Shown piece by piece: positions 10,001 through 19,624 of a stretch of 64,000 bases of DNA. The position numbers were made by a program, and so were the translations under genes. This DNA is from Polytrichum commune. Its lineage: Eukaryota; Streptophyta; Polytrichopsida; Polytrichales; Polytrichaceae. The DNA is taken from the NCBI GenBank assembly GCA_950295325.1, contig OX485809.1, forward strand, positions 31,434,001-31,498,000, in the 5' to 3' direction. The notes below the pieces were generated by a model that saw nothing but the letters and a program-made list of their open reading frames with translations, ran no database searches and was not told the origin of the DNA. Positions within the stretch are counted from its first letter, which is position 1; each line of letters begins with the position of its first letter.

Positions 10001-13000
10001 CCATCCCGAAGGTCAAAGGGTTGTTATAGATTCGGGCTCGGGAAGTCTAGGTCCTAATTTTTACAATTATGGGGATAATGGGGATTATGCCCAATGGCTA
10101 AGGGAGTACCCCGAGTCCGAGGTTGATGTAATGGTTACATTTCACCAAGTAGGCTTAGGGAGTGAATTTCCTAGTGTTAGTTTAGGAGAGGGCTCATTGT
10201 TGGAGCCATGTGAGGTGCTCACCGAGGAAGAGTGGGTTAGCGGTGGGTTAACACCTTGGGTAGATGACGTGGAAGAGGGTGAGGTTAGTTTAATTCATGT
10301 AGATGGGACTCAAGAGGAGGATGTGATTATTGAGTCATCGAAATTGGAGGAGCCTTTCAATTTCAAGACCACGTCTACGGGGATAGTTGTAGGTCAAGAT
10401 GTGAAAGATTACCCCAATGTGCCTTCCGATTGGTATCGGAACAAAGAGGAACAAGCACATGTGTCGGAAGCGGATTGGCGGTACGTGGATGTGAAATTAA
10501 AGAATGGAAAAACCCGACAAATGAAGATGGGCTCCAAATTGGGGGAGAAAGAGGTTAGGGAGTATAGCAATTTGGTGGATGAGTTTAGTGATACTTTTGC
10601 ATGGTCCTACGATGAGCTTAAGGGAATTCCTAGGGAAATGGTAGAGCACCGGATTCCTTTAATTCCGGGGGCGAGGCCAATTAGACAAAAGGAGAGGAGG
10701 ATGAATCCTCAATTGCAATTGTTGGTGAAAGCGGAATTGGAAAGGTTATTGAAGGCCGGGTTTATCAAGCCGGTGGAAATCACGGATTGGGTTTCTCCTA
10801 TGGTCTTAGTAAAGAAAAAAAATGGGAAATTAAGGGTTTGTGTCGACTATAGGAAATTGAATTCGTGCACACAAAAGGATCACTTCCCCTTACCTTTTAT
10901 CACCTTGTTGCTTGAGGAGGTTGGAGGTCATTCGCGATATACCTTTATGGATGGGTATGCGGGTTATAATCAAATTTCCATAGCCCTCCAAGATATCCAT
11001 AAAACGGCTTTTACTACACCTTGGGGTACTTTTGTGTGGGTAGTGATGCCATTTGGGTTATGTAATGCCCCGGCTACTTTCCAACGATTAGTAATGTATA
11101 TCTTCACCGACTTGTTGTTCAAATCCATGACCGTCTTTGTGGACGATTTTAGCACACAAAGTAATGTGGATGATCACCTACATTGTGTTAGGGAGGCATT
11201 GGTTAGGTGTAGGAAGATGAGGTTAGCATTGAACCCGGATAAGACATTTTTGGGAGTGAATAAGGGAGTGTTGTTGGGTTATGTCGTTAGTGAGAAAGGT
11301 AGAGAACCCGATCCGAATAAGATTGCGGCCATAAGCGACTTGGCAACTCCAACCAATTCCAAGGGGATCTCTAAGTTGTTAGGACATGTGGGATGGTACC
11401 GGGAACTTATTCCTAATTTTTCAAAGATAGCGGTGCCCATTACCCATTTGCTCAAAAAGGATGTCAAATTCGAGTGGACGGATGCTTGTCAAAAAGCCTT
11501 TGAGGAATTGCGGGATAGGTTGAGCACCTATCCGGTGTTGATACCACCCAATTGGGGTAAACCTTTTCACGTCTATTGTGATGCTAGTAATGTGGCAATA
11601 GGGAGTGCGCTTTGTCAAGCAACGGGAGAAAAAGAGAAGGATCAACCTATAGCTTATGCGAGTAAGCAATTGACCCCCGCCGAAAGAAACTACTCTACAA
11701 CGGAGAGGGAGTGCCTAGCCATGGTGTTTTCCGTTAAAAAGTTTAGGCATTACCTCATGTGCAACCCGGTTGTATTTTTTGTTGACCACATGGCTATCAA
11801 GTATCTAATTAACAAGGCGGAGTTAAGTGGTAGGTTAGCTAGGTGGGTTTTGTTATTAGAAGAATTCGACTACACGGTGGAATATAAACCGGGTCGTATG
11901 CATTTACAAGCGGACCACTTGTCTAGGTTGTCGGAGGAGATAGGAAAAAATCCGGTAAATGATATGTTAGTAGATGATAGCCTCTTTGTGGTCACTTCTA
12001 CACCGGAGTGGTATGCGGGCATAGTGGAATTTCTAACAACCCACAAGTTGCCCAAAGAGTGGACAAAAGAAGAGAGAAGGAAGGTGAGGGTAAATAGTAG
12101 GCAATTTGTTGTAGTGGGCCATAGGTTGTTTAGAAGGGGGTCCGATGGTATTTTACGACGATGCGTGTCAAAAACGGAGGTTGAAGCGATTTTAATCGCT
12201 TGCCACGATAGCGCTTGCGGCGGTCACTTCTCGGGTCAACTCACCGGGCAAAAAATACTTAGAGCGGGCTACTTTTGGCCTACACTATTTAAGGACGCCC
12301 ATGACTATGTAAGGAAATGCGACGCTTGCCAACGGTATGCCCGAGACGACCTTAGAATGGAGATGCCTTTACATGTATCATTACCCTTAATTCCTTTCGA
12401 AAAATGGGGCATCGACTATGTGGGTGAGGTCCATCCCCAATCTTCAAAAGGAATGAAATATATTGTGGTGGCAACCGAGTACCTCACCAAGTGGGCGGAA
12501 GCCAAAGCGGTGAAGACCGACACGGCGGAACACGCGGCAACATTTATGTACGAAAACATAATTTCGCGGTTCGGGGTGCCGAAGATCCTAGTAAGCGATA
12601 GGGGTACTCACTTTTTGAATGACTTGATTCGAGAGATGACAGAGAAATTTAAAATTGATCACCGGAAGACTACTCCCTACCACCCACAAACCAATGGACA
12701 AACGGAAAGGGTTAACGAAATTTTGGTGAGTATACTACGTAAGACGGTTATAGACTCGAAGCGGGATTGGGATACGAAACTAACGGCGGCACTTTGGGCA
12801 TACCGTACAACCTATAAGGTAACTACGCGTGCTACACCATTTTCCTTAGTCTATGGTCTTGAAGCGACACTACCAATCGAATATGAAGTCGAGTCACTTA
12901 GGGTGGCCGTGAGTACGAGACTTACCGAAAGTCAATCCTTACGAAATCGCCTAACCGATTTGGAAGCACTTGACGAAGGGAGGAGAATGGCGGCTCAACA

Positions 13001-13256
13001 TATTGAGGCAATCCAAAGAAGGAGAAAGATTACTTTCGACAAACGACATAAGAGAAGGGCCCTAACACCGGGAATGATGGTCATGATTCAAGACGCACGA
13101 AAGCTTGAATTTCCGGCGAAATTCAATGCGGTATGGTTAGGACCTTACCTTGTCTATGAGGTCTTTCCTAATAATTCAATTCAATTGGAAACGTTGAATG
13201 GTGAGCTCTTTCCTACCCGTACATCGGGAAGTAGATGTAAGGAGTACCGAGCTTGA
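7017..13256 (+). CDS. gag-pol: Ty3/gypsy gag-pol polyprotein
   Basis: A single frame of 2079 residues encodes the retrotransposon proteins. A gag domain is at about residues 145-310. It is followed by zinc knuckles, of which CVQCGQPGHTRQFC (about 432-445) is canonical and a second Cys/His cluster is near 515. An aspartic protease carries the variant DGGS motif (about 850). Reverse transcriptase (about 1240-1420) has the active site FVDDF in place of the usual YxDD. RNase H starts near DAS at about 1520. Integrase follows, with its HHCC zinc region (about 1728-1770) and catalytic Asp, Asp and Glu in GIDYVG, SDRGTHF and NGQTERVNE (about 1800-1897). No frameshift separates gag and pol, and there is no chromodomain. 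All key catalytic residues are visible, so the element may be autonomous. An ATG at residue 102 is an alternative gag start. Confidence 0.96.
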   Translation: MQGRTRSQKPSLIVGLEKSTRKRRSSKISDRLEQDNVRIESCLNVEPRTRSILDTLELGAQLEEEITPSKLSGETSSENYTLREEFPVEVDRGLLNSSPVTMAEERGMDPPPIPPIPPIPPIPPIDPLVRPRGLPIVVPQNLAAMDMPSHLPKFYGTKDEDPSRHMERYIERLASFLITDPGYWLVWFPTTLEGEAYEWYRDHAEGHFRGWEQLQREFLNEFRPEVGQSTALRALSSLKQGREEEISAYIRRFDLVCTRFVGTMLNDDTLKQFFIQGFFKSGTIRGVLERNPLTLADAKRAARDIENLDKDHERLWRREDELIPQFIPIRPRVVAVEPAKYENQIPYAIVDTGPRPLAVREPAPLLALPAPRTDPHLEEVERRLGASQLGFQEAMIKQMQSLTDQMSLMIRSQQPGPPPPVESGRHSSGLWCVQCGQPGHTRQFCRSGQNRDQRGNGNPPQQNQRGQTPPHYGNGSNRGPQPRGQGGQNLEKKEFHPFCGRWHAQGQCWSEGQEFNCSNCGGSHPSDTCRQPDKIINVPYPVANPQQQARDNMRGARPQGVPANELRPPNLYYDHSNARQTFHPPAGLQTTTGYIPIQNRQGVPPNGSNGRQAPPTDPGPSNSQDVRFMDGVLEATCDDMLPLPTRIGEEQSQWPPHTNAITYELVKGKGVVEEAPALAVTTRARRGDAPLEVGIGEQGNYSSDEEINLSELDRVARRATKDVERENIILQDRERTNAVHDLDNSDVGEWEGPGVPVDEFDVVGNSKVERSTGYDLWADLSTLKADITFGQLLEISPTARKTLKEGMPVHKRMRKVKAKIAARIQSQGGRHVKAIEIEVVIVDKVVPNVLVDGGSSLNILPEDTMKKLGLGLTGPSPLVINMANQSSTTPLGMIKDCRMTTGGEEYLVTFHVIKMHSNKDTFPILLGRPWLRMANAMVNWGGPKPSITYGPEGNRVIVSIGSLEGWMEKEMYLPLEKEIDDLNENEIGKALVGVVHPEGQRVVIDSGSGSLGPNFYNYGDNGDYAQWLREYPESEVDVMVTFHQVGLGSEFPSVSLGEGSLLEPCEVLTEEEWVSGGLTPWVDDVEEGEVSLIHVDGTQEEDVIIESSKLEEPFNFKTTSTGIVVGQDVKDYPNVPSDWYRNKEEQAHVSEADWRYVDVKLKNGKTRQMKMGSKLGEKEVREYSNLVDEFSDTFAWSYDELKGIPREMVEHRIPLIPGARPIRQKERRMNPQLQLLVKAELERLLKAGFIKPVEITDWVSPMVLVKKKNGKLRVCVDYRKLNSCTQKDHFPLPFITLLLEEVGGHSRYTFMDGYAGYNQISIALQDIHKTAFTTPWGTFVWVVMPFGLCNAPATFQRLVMYIFTDLLFKSMTVFVDDFSTQSNVDDHLHCVREALVRCRKMRLALNPDKTFLGVNKGVLLGYVVSEKGREPDPNKIAAISDLATPTNSKGISKLLGHVGWYRELIPNFSKIAVPITHLLKKDVKFEWTDACQKAFEELRDRLSTYPVLIPPNWGKPFHVYCDASNVAIGSALCQATGEKEKDQPIAYASKQLTPAERNYSTTERECLAMVFSVKKFRHYLMCNPVVFFVDHMAIKYLINKAELSGRLARWVLLLEEFDYTVEYKPGRMHLQADHLSRLSEEIGKNPVNDMLVDDSLFVVTSTPEWYAGIVEFLTTHKLPKEWTKEERRKVRVNSRQFVVVGHRLFRRGSDGILRRCVSKTEVEAILIACHDSACGGHFSGQLTGQKILRAGYFWPTLFKDAHDYVRKCDACQRYARDDLRMEMPLHVSLPLIPFEKWGIDYVGEVHPQSSKGMKYIVVATEYLTKWAEAKAVKTDTAEHAATFMYENIISRFGVPKILVSDRGTHFLNDLIREMTEKFKIDHRKTTPYHPQTNGQTERVNEILVSILRKTVIDSKRDWDTKLTAALWAYRTTYKVTTRATPFSLVYGLEATLPIEYEVESLRVAVSTRLTESQSLRNRLTDLEALDEGRRMAAQHIEAIQRRRKITFDKRHKRRALTPGMMVMIQDARKLEFPAKFNAVWLGPYLVYEVFPNNSIQLETLNGELFPTRTSGSRCKEYRA

Positions 13257-13317
13257 CTAGGCAACTTACCCTTGGAGCAAGAGATGTTTGGATTCATCCC
13301 CCGATGGTCGCCAATTA

Positions 13318-15129
13318 TGTGAGCCCAAAAGGGTGCCCACATTTAGTCTTAGACCCTTGAAACGTTAGTTGATGCACTTTGAAGTAGCATGTTACTTCAC
13401 AAAAATATAAAAAGAGTGAAATGTTAGTCTTAGAAGTACCATGTTGTAAGAGGCTAGGATGTGAGTTGTTATTGTGTTTTTACCTTCGGAAGGATTTGAG
13501 TGAATGAGGATAGGTAAGAAGAACTTGGATTGAGTAGTTAGTGAGTAGGCTAGTACAAATGGATGGAGACAACCAAAGTGACTCAAGAGGCAAGTGCATT
13601 CGAATTGGGATGAATGGAGGATCACATGGAGCGCACAAGTGGACCACCTCATCATGGCCATTTAATGGGGAAGGCCCAAGGAAGAATGCAAGGTGGAGGA
13701 TAAGCAAATTCTCAAAGCACCAATCAAATCACGAATTAAGCATCGTGGTTTGAATTAAGTGGTGAGCGACGATTTGGGAAAGTAAGGGGAGAAAGTTATG
13801 GCGGCGGAAAGCGAAGGAGGCTAAGTTTGGGTTGAAGCATCCCAAGTTTGGTAAAGTGTGGTAGGTAGAAAGCCAAGGCTAGTTAAATGTTCGAATTAGG
13901 ATCCTTGTTGATCATTTGAGGGAGGAAGACTTAGAAGATAGGATTGGCGCCTACTAAGTAGGAGGAAATCTCAAGGGCTTATCGTGAGCCTTGAGGGTGC
14001 TCACCCCCTCAAGCTTACTATATAATCCCTCATTCTTCCCTCACTCATCCTCTCTTTCCTTTGTGCTCCAAGGCACCCCACGAGTTATAAGTGTGGGTGT
14101 GGGAAGCCATATTGGAGCACATGTGTGTGCTTAGTTTTTAGTTTGAGAGCCAAGGCTTGTTAGCCTTGAAGAGGGCTTGACCTCTTGGTAGAATTAGTGT
14201 TGACGTGAAGGATTTTAAAGTTAATTCATGATTCCAATTTATGGTACTTAAAGTTCATGTTTTGAATACACGTGGTTGCAAGTTCCATGTTTAAGAGTTG
14301 AGCACTTGATGTTGTGATGAGTGCAAAAATATACTTGTGTGGATTAGTTGGTCTTAGTGAAGTTAGGAAATTCTCTCTCCCCCTCTCCTCTCTAGGATTT
14401 TAGGATCTTAGGATTAGAGAAGAATTGTGTGATTAGAAAGGGGTTGTTAGTAGAATTAGGGAAATTAGGTAGGAAGATTAGTTAAGGGCTTGAATAATTA
14501 GTGAGGTAGTTGGGGATTACAACTACAAAGTTGTGGGTTCATGAAGGAGCTGGGTTTGTTTAGTTAGAAAGTAAAGAGCTGGGTTTATGAAGGACCTGGG
14601 TTTGTTTAGTTAGAAGCTAAGGAGCTGGGTTCATGAAGGAGCTGGGTTTATGAAGGAGCTGGGTTTGTTTAGTTAGAAGCTAAGAAGCTGGGTTTATGAA
14701 GGAGCTGGGTTTATGAAGGAGCTAGGTTTATGTAATTAGAAAGTAAAGAGATGGGTTCATGAAGGAGCTTAGTAGATAGCCTACCTAATTAGCTTATAGA
14801 CAAGTAGTTAGTTACATTATGCTAGTTAGTGTTATGTGTGGCTTTCACAAGTAAATGTATTTGAGATTGACTATAGAGAATAGTGTTTTTTTAACACTTG
14901 CATCCTCTCTTTAAAAATAAACCACGTGCACAAATTAATGGAGAATGTGGAGCACTCTCGCGATGGCAAGACAAAGGAAGCAAAGACCAAAGTTAAATCC
15001 AAGACCACTTGAAGGGTGAACCTTGCACTATGGACTCATCCAAGTCCAAATCCAATACCGTGGAGGAATGTGAGCCCAAACCCACTACTCGGACTACGGA
15101 CGCTTAAGGGTGGGGGGTTTGGCCTCACA
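13318..15129 (+). repeat. 3' LTR
   Basis: This is a copy of the 5' LTR, with T at 15061 where the 5' copy has C. The 60 bases before it contain no clear purine-rich tract; they include instead a run of C at 13298-13302. Confidence 0.95.
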
Positions 15130-15134
15130 TGTAC
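15130..15134. repeat. Target site duplication TGTAC, right copy
   Basis: It matches 4291-4295 exactly. Confidence 0.95.
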
Positions 15135-15193
15135 TTGGGCGAACCTTCACCTTTACACTAGTGTTGGCGGGTTTTGAGTCTGACCCTATGAGG

Positions 15194-15824
15194 TTTGGGT
15201 CGACCGACCCAAACCTGTCCACTAGTGTGTTAGGGTTTATGTCTGACCCTTAACAGGTTTGGGTCGGTCGACCCAAACCCCAACCCCAGTGTGTTAGGGT
15301 TTTTGTCTGACCCTTATCAGGTTTGGATCGACCGACCCAAACCCCTACGTGGTGTTGGTGGATGTACCCTTGTGAGGTTTGGGTCAGTCGACCCAAACCC
15401 CTACCCCAGTGTGGTAGGGTTTTTTTTTCTGACCCTTGTCAGGTTTGGGTCGACCGACCCAAACCACTACCTGGTGTGGGTGGATGCACCCTTGTGAGGT
15501 TTGGGTCGGTCGACCCAAACCCCTACCCCAGTGTGTTAGGGTTTTTTCCTGACCCTTATCAGGTTTGGGTCGACCGACCCAAACCCCTACCTGGTGTGGG
15601 TGGATGTACCCTTGTGAGGTTTGGGTCGGTCGACCCAAACCCCTACCCCAGTGTGTTAGGGTCTTTTTTCTGACCCTTATCAGGTTTGGGTCGACCGACC
15701 CAAATCACTACCTGGTGTGGGTGGATGTACCCTTGTGAGGTTTGGGTCGGTCGACCCAAACCCCTACCCTAGTGTGTTAGGGGTTCAGTCCGACCCTTAT
15801 GAGGTTTGGGCCGGTCGACCCAAA
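15194..15824. repeat. Right palindrome array of element A
   Basis: Eleven palindromes of 20 bp, based on TTTGGGTCG-NN-CGACCCAAA, lie 56-65 bp apart, from 15194-15213 and 15258-15277 to 15805-15824. The spacer alternates strictly between AC and GT, so neighbouring sites are in opposite orientation. Two sites make one 120-bp tandem unit, whose intervening sequences (TGTGTTAGGG and GGTGGATG blocks) are also repeated. The array lies 200 bp 5' of the DUF7869 gene. Single substitutions occur in a few arms (for example TTTGGATCG near 15321). Confidence 0.9.
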
Positions 15825-16024
15825 CCTGCACCAAAATAATTCCTGGAACTTGTTTTGGACTTGCACACAGTGTTGGGAGTTCACATTGTAGTTGTGTTGG
15901 AAATGTCTTCATCCTCGGTGTCCCCATTGATCATGGTGTCTTGCATTTTCCGATATTTGATTCTTTTGGACCCTTACATTCTTTCCATGTGTGTTGAGGT
16001 TTCATGTGCATGTGTGTAGGCGCA

Positions 16025-19000
16025 ATGGAGGGAGTTGGTGGAAGAGGGGATTCCTTCTCTGACGACATGGGCAACACCCAATCTCCGTCTGGGGATGAGC
16101 TAGACATTGTTGGGGAGGATAGTTTTGATGACAGTGCAGATGAAGGTGACTTGGGGAGTCCTTCGCCATCTGCCCCTTCTTGCCCCACTGTGGAATGTGC
16201 TGGGCTTTCACGAGCTTCATGGGTGAATTTGGATGTAGTACTTGTTAATGACAGTGGAGTTGCTGTGGCGGAGGGTATTTGTCGTAACACACATCCACAA
16301 GATTGCATTGATGAAAACCCCCTTGGCACCGAGGACGTTGGAGTTGTTATATTGGAATCACTCGTACATTCCGAAGTTAATCCAACTCATAGGTTCTCGT
16401 TGCGAAGGTGGCCGTTGAGGAATGTGACAATTGATGGGGTTAATTTGCATGAGCATGAGCGACGACACATCCAAATCCAAGAGGAGCTCCAAGCAAACAT
16501 TCGGCCACGCAAAGGCCTACGGAAGTACGATACATTGGCACGTCCTATTCCGTCTGCAAATGAGTGTAAACGTCAAAGGTTGCTTTGTGAGGAGTCCATT
16601 AGAGAAGTTGCCACAAAGGATTGTTGTGTACATCGTTGTTGCCAATTGTTCCCAAGGGATAAATTGAAGGCCATCCGCGAGGAAATGTGGTTTGGAGATT
16701 TCCGTCTAAGATCCACCAAAAAGCTTGATGTCCATAGGGCGATACATGTGAACGGAGCGGGTCGCAAGGTCATCACCCTTCAGAGCATAGACGTGTGTTG
16801 TACGGCATGGTACATCATTCACGGTGTGTCGAAAGCGGAATTTTATAGACAAGCCGCGTATGCCAAGGAAGGCCGCCGGTCCCATCACCATGGGAATACG
16901 GGCTTAAAGAAACCAAGGGAAGCAACGAGACAAGCAACCGCCACTCTGGCAACCATCATTGTCCCCCTTGCCGATGCAATGCCACACAAAACACGCACAC
17001 TCGCAACCGGTGAAAAGGTTGTGGAGAAGGTTCTTCCTACAGGCACGAAATGGAAAGACATATTGTTGGACGTAAACGCAGTTGGCGAGAAGGCTGGGTT
17101 GGACCCTATTTCGTTGTCGAAACTGAGTGCAATAAAAAAATCTTACTTTAGCGAATACATCACAAAAAGACGAGGCGACAAATTTGCGCGTTGTTCTAAA
17201 TGCGAGAAGTTGAAACGCCTTCGAGATGCACACACGATGGGGACAGAGTCCTATGCCGCACATCAAATGAACTATTTCAAGCATGTGAACATGCAAGAGG
17301 CACACCGTAATGATTACTACACAAATAGAGCTTTGTCCATCTCTAGGCCTTTGGAGGTCCTTACAATCATCCATGACAAAATGGACCATGCCAAAACAGC
17401 CTCACCATGTTTTGCAAATCGAATAAAAGCCACGGACGGCCTTTTTAAGCTTCCTGTATCGGTTACAGGTGATTTCGATAACAATTGCATTGCATTACCT
17501 AAACACAAATTTGTGCTTTAGGTTTGTACTTGGGACCATAGATGTACAGCAGGTGAATTTTTTGGTGTCATAGTTGAATATTAAACCATTGCGTTGGCTT
17601 TGCAGGGATGATTGCACATGGACATGGTGATGTCAAGTATGCTCATTATGCTCTTGATTTGTATCCGGCGGATTCAAACCACACGATAGGGTCATTTGCA
17701 AAGCTTTTACGTGATTTGGAGAAACCGCCGTCCTATTCATCAAGATTGTTATTTGAAAACTCGGGATCAACACCTCTATATGAAGCGGTCTTGGATGGAA
17801 GAGATGTATGCGTGCACTCCTTGCCGGAGCCACCAAGTGAAGATGTGATTGCCAAGAATTTGCCCCCAACTCTGCGTGTCCAATTGGACAATTGTGCGAA
17901 GGACAATAAAAGTAGATATGTTTTTGTATATTGGTCGTTGTTGGTTGCGAAAGACATTTTCAAGGAGGTTTTTGTGTCCTTTCTATTGGTAGGCCACACG
18001 CACGACGATATCGATGCATCTTTTGGGCGGTGGAGCATGAAGTTGCGCGAGGAGGATTTTCCAACAATCCCATTGTTGATGAAGTCGTACATGGATTTGG
18101 AGAACATTCCCGTCATCCCCCATATGATCGAGGAGGTTCCCGACTTCAAGGCATTTATAGAACCGTATATTCGAAGCGGAGCTCACCGATTGATCGGACA
18201 TACGAAGGCACAACAATTTCGGTTCTACGTGCGTGACGATGGTGTCCCCGCCATGCAATACAAGTTGTTGTGCACGTCACAAGACTGGAGCCCGCCGGAG
18301 GGTCTCCTTGTATGGCGTGTTGATGGGGAGGGAAGGACGATGTTGCCTGACGGAGAGCCTAAGCCTTGCAAACCAATACCCATGAAGAATTTGGAGGACA
18401 TTTGTAAAGGCATATCAGGCTTCATACAATATTGGGAGAGTTTGAGGGTAGCGGATGTTGGTGGATCGTGTTGGCTTCGTTACGGAAGTTGGATACAATA
18501 TTGGACACGTGTTCGTGGCGCTTTGGCAAACCTTCATCAAGATACACCCCTTACTTTAAGGCATGGGTTTTGGCCACAAACACGTGTCAATGTACAAGCT
18601 TCGGAGGCTAGTCTTTTGGGAAATGGAGAGGTTCGAGAGGAGTTTGATGTGGACGACCATTACGTGGGGCCTGCTAGTAGTCGTCCGCCACCATCTTTCC
18701 GCATTGCAGTGGATTGTCATGAAGGTTATATGCTCATTTTGCGTCCTGGAGATGAGACATATGCAAAGCCAGTGTGGGTGGCAAGAGCTTTGTCCAATCC
18801 AAATTTTGTAACTTCCAGCCCTCATTTTCGACAAATACAAGTAGAGTACTACCGACCGACAACACGGAATGAAGATGTTGTTCGGCATTATACAGGCTGG
18901 GATACAAACCAACACTTTCGGTGGAAGGTGGATTCTGAGCACGGTCCATCTTGGGTAGATACAGATTCCATATTCATAGCATGGAAACCACGGAAAAATC

Positions 19001-19092
19001 ATAGTGGATCAGTGTCCATCCCTCAAAAGTACATAACTTTTGCAAAAGACAACCTTGCTCGGATCGCAGAAGAAGCAACCCACGTTGAATGA
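16025..19092 (+). CDS. DUF7869-type protein, candidate DDE transposase of element A
   Basis: There are two exons, 16025-17468 and 17606-19092, joined by a 137-bp GT-AG intron (phase 1) for 976 residues. I chose the ATG at 16025, in good context (GCAATGG), because it matches the start of the copy in element B; an upstream in-frame ATG is at 16004. The N-terminal 60 residues are acidic. A Cys-rich patch follows (DCCVHRCCQ, about 200), then HGN (about 289) and a CxxC (about 396). Three acidic motifs come next: HDKMDHAK (about 449), QLDNCAKDN (about 575) and GHTHDDID (about 612). DUF7869 proteins share these motifs and their order. The D/D/D pattern suggests an RNase H-like nuclease, but this is an inference. 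The gene lies between the palindrome array and the right end of the element. No lesion is visible. Confidence 0.8.
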
Positions 19093-19539
19093 GAAGTTGG
19101 TAGGATTGTGTTAGCATGATTATAGTGTAATATGTAATTCGACAAATATATATTACTCATATGTGTGCTCCTCAAACTTGGGGCAAAGTTTGGGTAGAGC
19201 TTGCGAATGCTATATTGTTTGGGGTTGGATGAATATCCATTTACTATATTTCAATGCAGTTGTGAAGTTCATTTTTTTTATTAAGTTTGGGACTAAATTT
19301 TCCATTGAAGAAAAATGCATTTATTGCATGTACTTTGTATGTTGCAATGTCTATATTTTATTGACCATGCTAATAATAGAAATCATTTCATATGTTTCTT
19401 GGGTGAAACTAGTTTGGAGTGCTCTACCCAAAGTGTTTTTGTTGATGAAGTTGATGTTGAGTGCTCTACCATATGTGCTTATGTACACACATAATAGATT
19501 TGGGATATTAGAACATATAATATATTTGAGATTGTTCGC
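19093..19539. other. 3' flank of the element A gene, no gene seen
   Basis: AT-rich sequence lies between the DUF7869 stop and the right terminus. The short open frames on both strands have no recognisable content. It presumably holds the polyadenylation region. Confidence 0.5.
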
Positions 19540-19624
19540 AATATAGTTTCGGAACACGGAATGTTGTTTGATCCATATATTAATTTGAGACTAGAGAAAG
19601 TCTCAATTTAACGAATATAGTGTT
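19540..19624 (+). repeat. Right terminus of element A
   Basis: The terminus has an imperfect stem (GAGACT...AGTCTC at 19587-19605) followed by AACGAATATAGTGTT. The same order of stem and end sequence closes element B at 57805-57843. The similarity stops exactly at the TT, where LINE sequence begins. Confidence 0.75.

Larger units (their letters stand above)
4296..15129 (+). mobile_element. Complete young Ty3/gypsy LTR retrotransposon
   Basis: A 10,834-bp element has 1812-bp LTRs at 4296-6107 and 13318-15129, TG...CA ends, a perfect 5-bp target duplication and one uninterrupted gag-pol frame. The only LTR difference I noticed is C at 6039 against T at 15061, a CpG site, so insertion was very recent. 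The polyprotein ends without a chromodomain, which points away from chromoviruses and towards Athila/Tat-like or related lineages. It sits inside element A, between a candidate promoter and the DUF7869 gene. Confidence 0.95.
1..19624 (+). mobile_element. Element A: partial giant DNA transposon carrying a DUF7869-type gene
   Basis: The right end at 19624 (ending AATATAGTGTT) matches the right end of element B at 57843 over the last 17 bases and then an imperfect GAGACT/AGTCTC stem. No left end with the inverted motif was found, so the element probably starts before base 1. It holds palindromes of the TTTGGGTCG/CGACCCAAA family at 105-226 and 15194-15824 and the DUF7869-type gene at 16025-19092. 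A Ty3/gypsy element (4296-15129) is nested in it. Without that insertion the two palindrome clusters are about 4.1 kb apart, close to the 4.7 kb between the corresponding clusters in B. That spacing is the main reason to treat 1-15824 as part of the same element; it is an inference. Confidence 0.55.

Noticed and set aside
15323-15673. Frames of 84-116 residues on both strands rich in PKPLPGVGG
   Set aside because: They are translations of the palindrome array and exist only because of its periodicity.
15194-15824. CRISPR-like array of regularly spaced palindromic repeats
   Set aside because: The intervals are themselves repeated, not unique; the repeats are short perfect palindromes in alternating orientation; and the surroundings are eukaryotic with no cas genes.
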